The position numbers were made by a program, and so were the translations under genes. A stretch of 5,356 nucleotides of DNA, from assembly GCA_023139225.1 (NCBI GenBank), contig JAGLNZ010000718.1, forward strand, positions 1 to 5,356. The letters are read 5' to 3'. The notes beneath the pieces were generated by a model, which was not told the origin of the DNA, searched no databases, and saw only the letters and a program-made list of their open reading frames with translations. Shown here piece by piece: positions 5,325 through 5,356 of this stretch. How positions within the stretch are numbered: position 1 is the first letter of the stretch; every line of letters starts with the position of its first letter. Origin of the DNA: Desulfobacula sp. Its GTDB lineage: Bacteria; Desulfobacterota; Desulfobacteria; Desulfobacterales; Desulfobacteraceae.

Positions 5325-5356
5325 TATAATGCAATATTGCATAATTATGCAATATT
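5325..5356. promoter_or_regulatory. Distal palindrome cluster (candidate tandem enhancer sites, cut by edge)
   Basis: The unit ATGCAATATTGCATAATT occupies 5329-5346, and ATGCAATATT starts again at 5347, an 18-bp period interrupted by the window end. The stretch 5333-5356 is by itself a perfect 24-bp palindrome, and 5329-5342 is a perfect 14-bp one. Positions 5325-5346 match the core of the proximal site at 19 of 22 bases. This looks like overlapping or adjacent binding sites for the same dimeric regulator, about 180-200 bp before the predicted start. Confidence 0.7.

Larger units (their letters stand above)
4997..5356. other. Non-coding control region upstream of dctP
   Basis: An AT-rich stretch without a supportable gene on either strand; the short open frame at 4973-5194 on the plus strand has no recognisable protein features. 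From dctP outward it holds the dctP ribosome-binding site (5002-5009), a likely 157-nt 5' leader, a weak hairpin (5111-5141), a sigma-54 promoter (5164-5179), an IHF site (5199-5211) and two palindrome clusters (5240-5263, 5325-5356). The interval 5264-5324 shows only a minor imperfect palindrome, GGCGATATAGCGCC (5288-5301). The right edge interrupts the second cluster. Confidence 0.8.

Noticed and set aside
1..5356. CRISPR, tRNA/rRNA, insertion sequence or toxin-antitoxin content
   Set aside because: No spaced direct repeats, RNA gene signatures, transposase or terminal inverted repeats were seen; the window is fully explained by one operon and its control region.

Overview
The window holds one coherent minus-strand transcription unit. 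Read in transcription order (right to left), it has an upstream control region (about 5000-5356), dctP (TRAP solute-binding protein), a 10-bp intercistronic hairpin, dctQ, dctM, a small ubiquitin-like (MoaD/ThiS-type) protein ending in Gly-Gly, and the two subunits of a glutaconate CoA-transferase-type enzyme, gctA and gctB. gctB runs off the left edge and probably lacks only about 15 codons. No plus-strand gene is supported; long plus-strand ORFs are antisense shadows of these genes.

The control region carries a recognisable set of sigma-54 elements, all oriented toward dctP: an exact -24/-12 promoter (TGGCAC-N5-TTGCT, 5164-5179), an exact match to the IHF consensus (5199-5211), and farther upstream two clusters of near-identical palindromes built from the half-site ATTATGCAA/TTGCATAAT (5240-5263 and 5325-5356). 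These sit where enhancer-binding-protein sites are expected, about 100 and 180-200 bp before the predicted start at about 5153. The operon is therefore likely switched on by a dedicated bacterial enhancer-binding protein, probably in response to its substrate. That regulator gene is not in the window.

The functional reading is that DctP captures an organic acid in the periplasm and DctQM imports it by ion-coupled secondary transport. GctAB then activates a carboxylate, plausibly the imported one, by transferring CoA from an acyl-CoA donor, which avoids ATP use. The ubiquitin-like protein sits between transport and activation genes and is joined to dctM by an ATGA overlap. It is the odd member: its usual role is to carry sulfur as a C-terminal thiocarboxylate, for molybdopterin/tungstopterin, thiamin or other sulfur insertions, yet no E1-like activating enzyme or cofactor gene is visible. 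Genes beyond the left edge should show what it serves.

The gene set and sigma-54 control of a catabolic operon suggest an anaerobic, organic-acid-degrading Gram-negative bacterium, most plausibly a Desulfobacterota (Desulfobacteraceae-like) sulfate reducer. This assignment is inference from gene content and style, not from a phylogenetic marker. The exact substrate cannot be read from the sequence.
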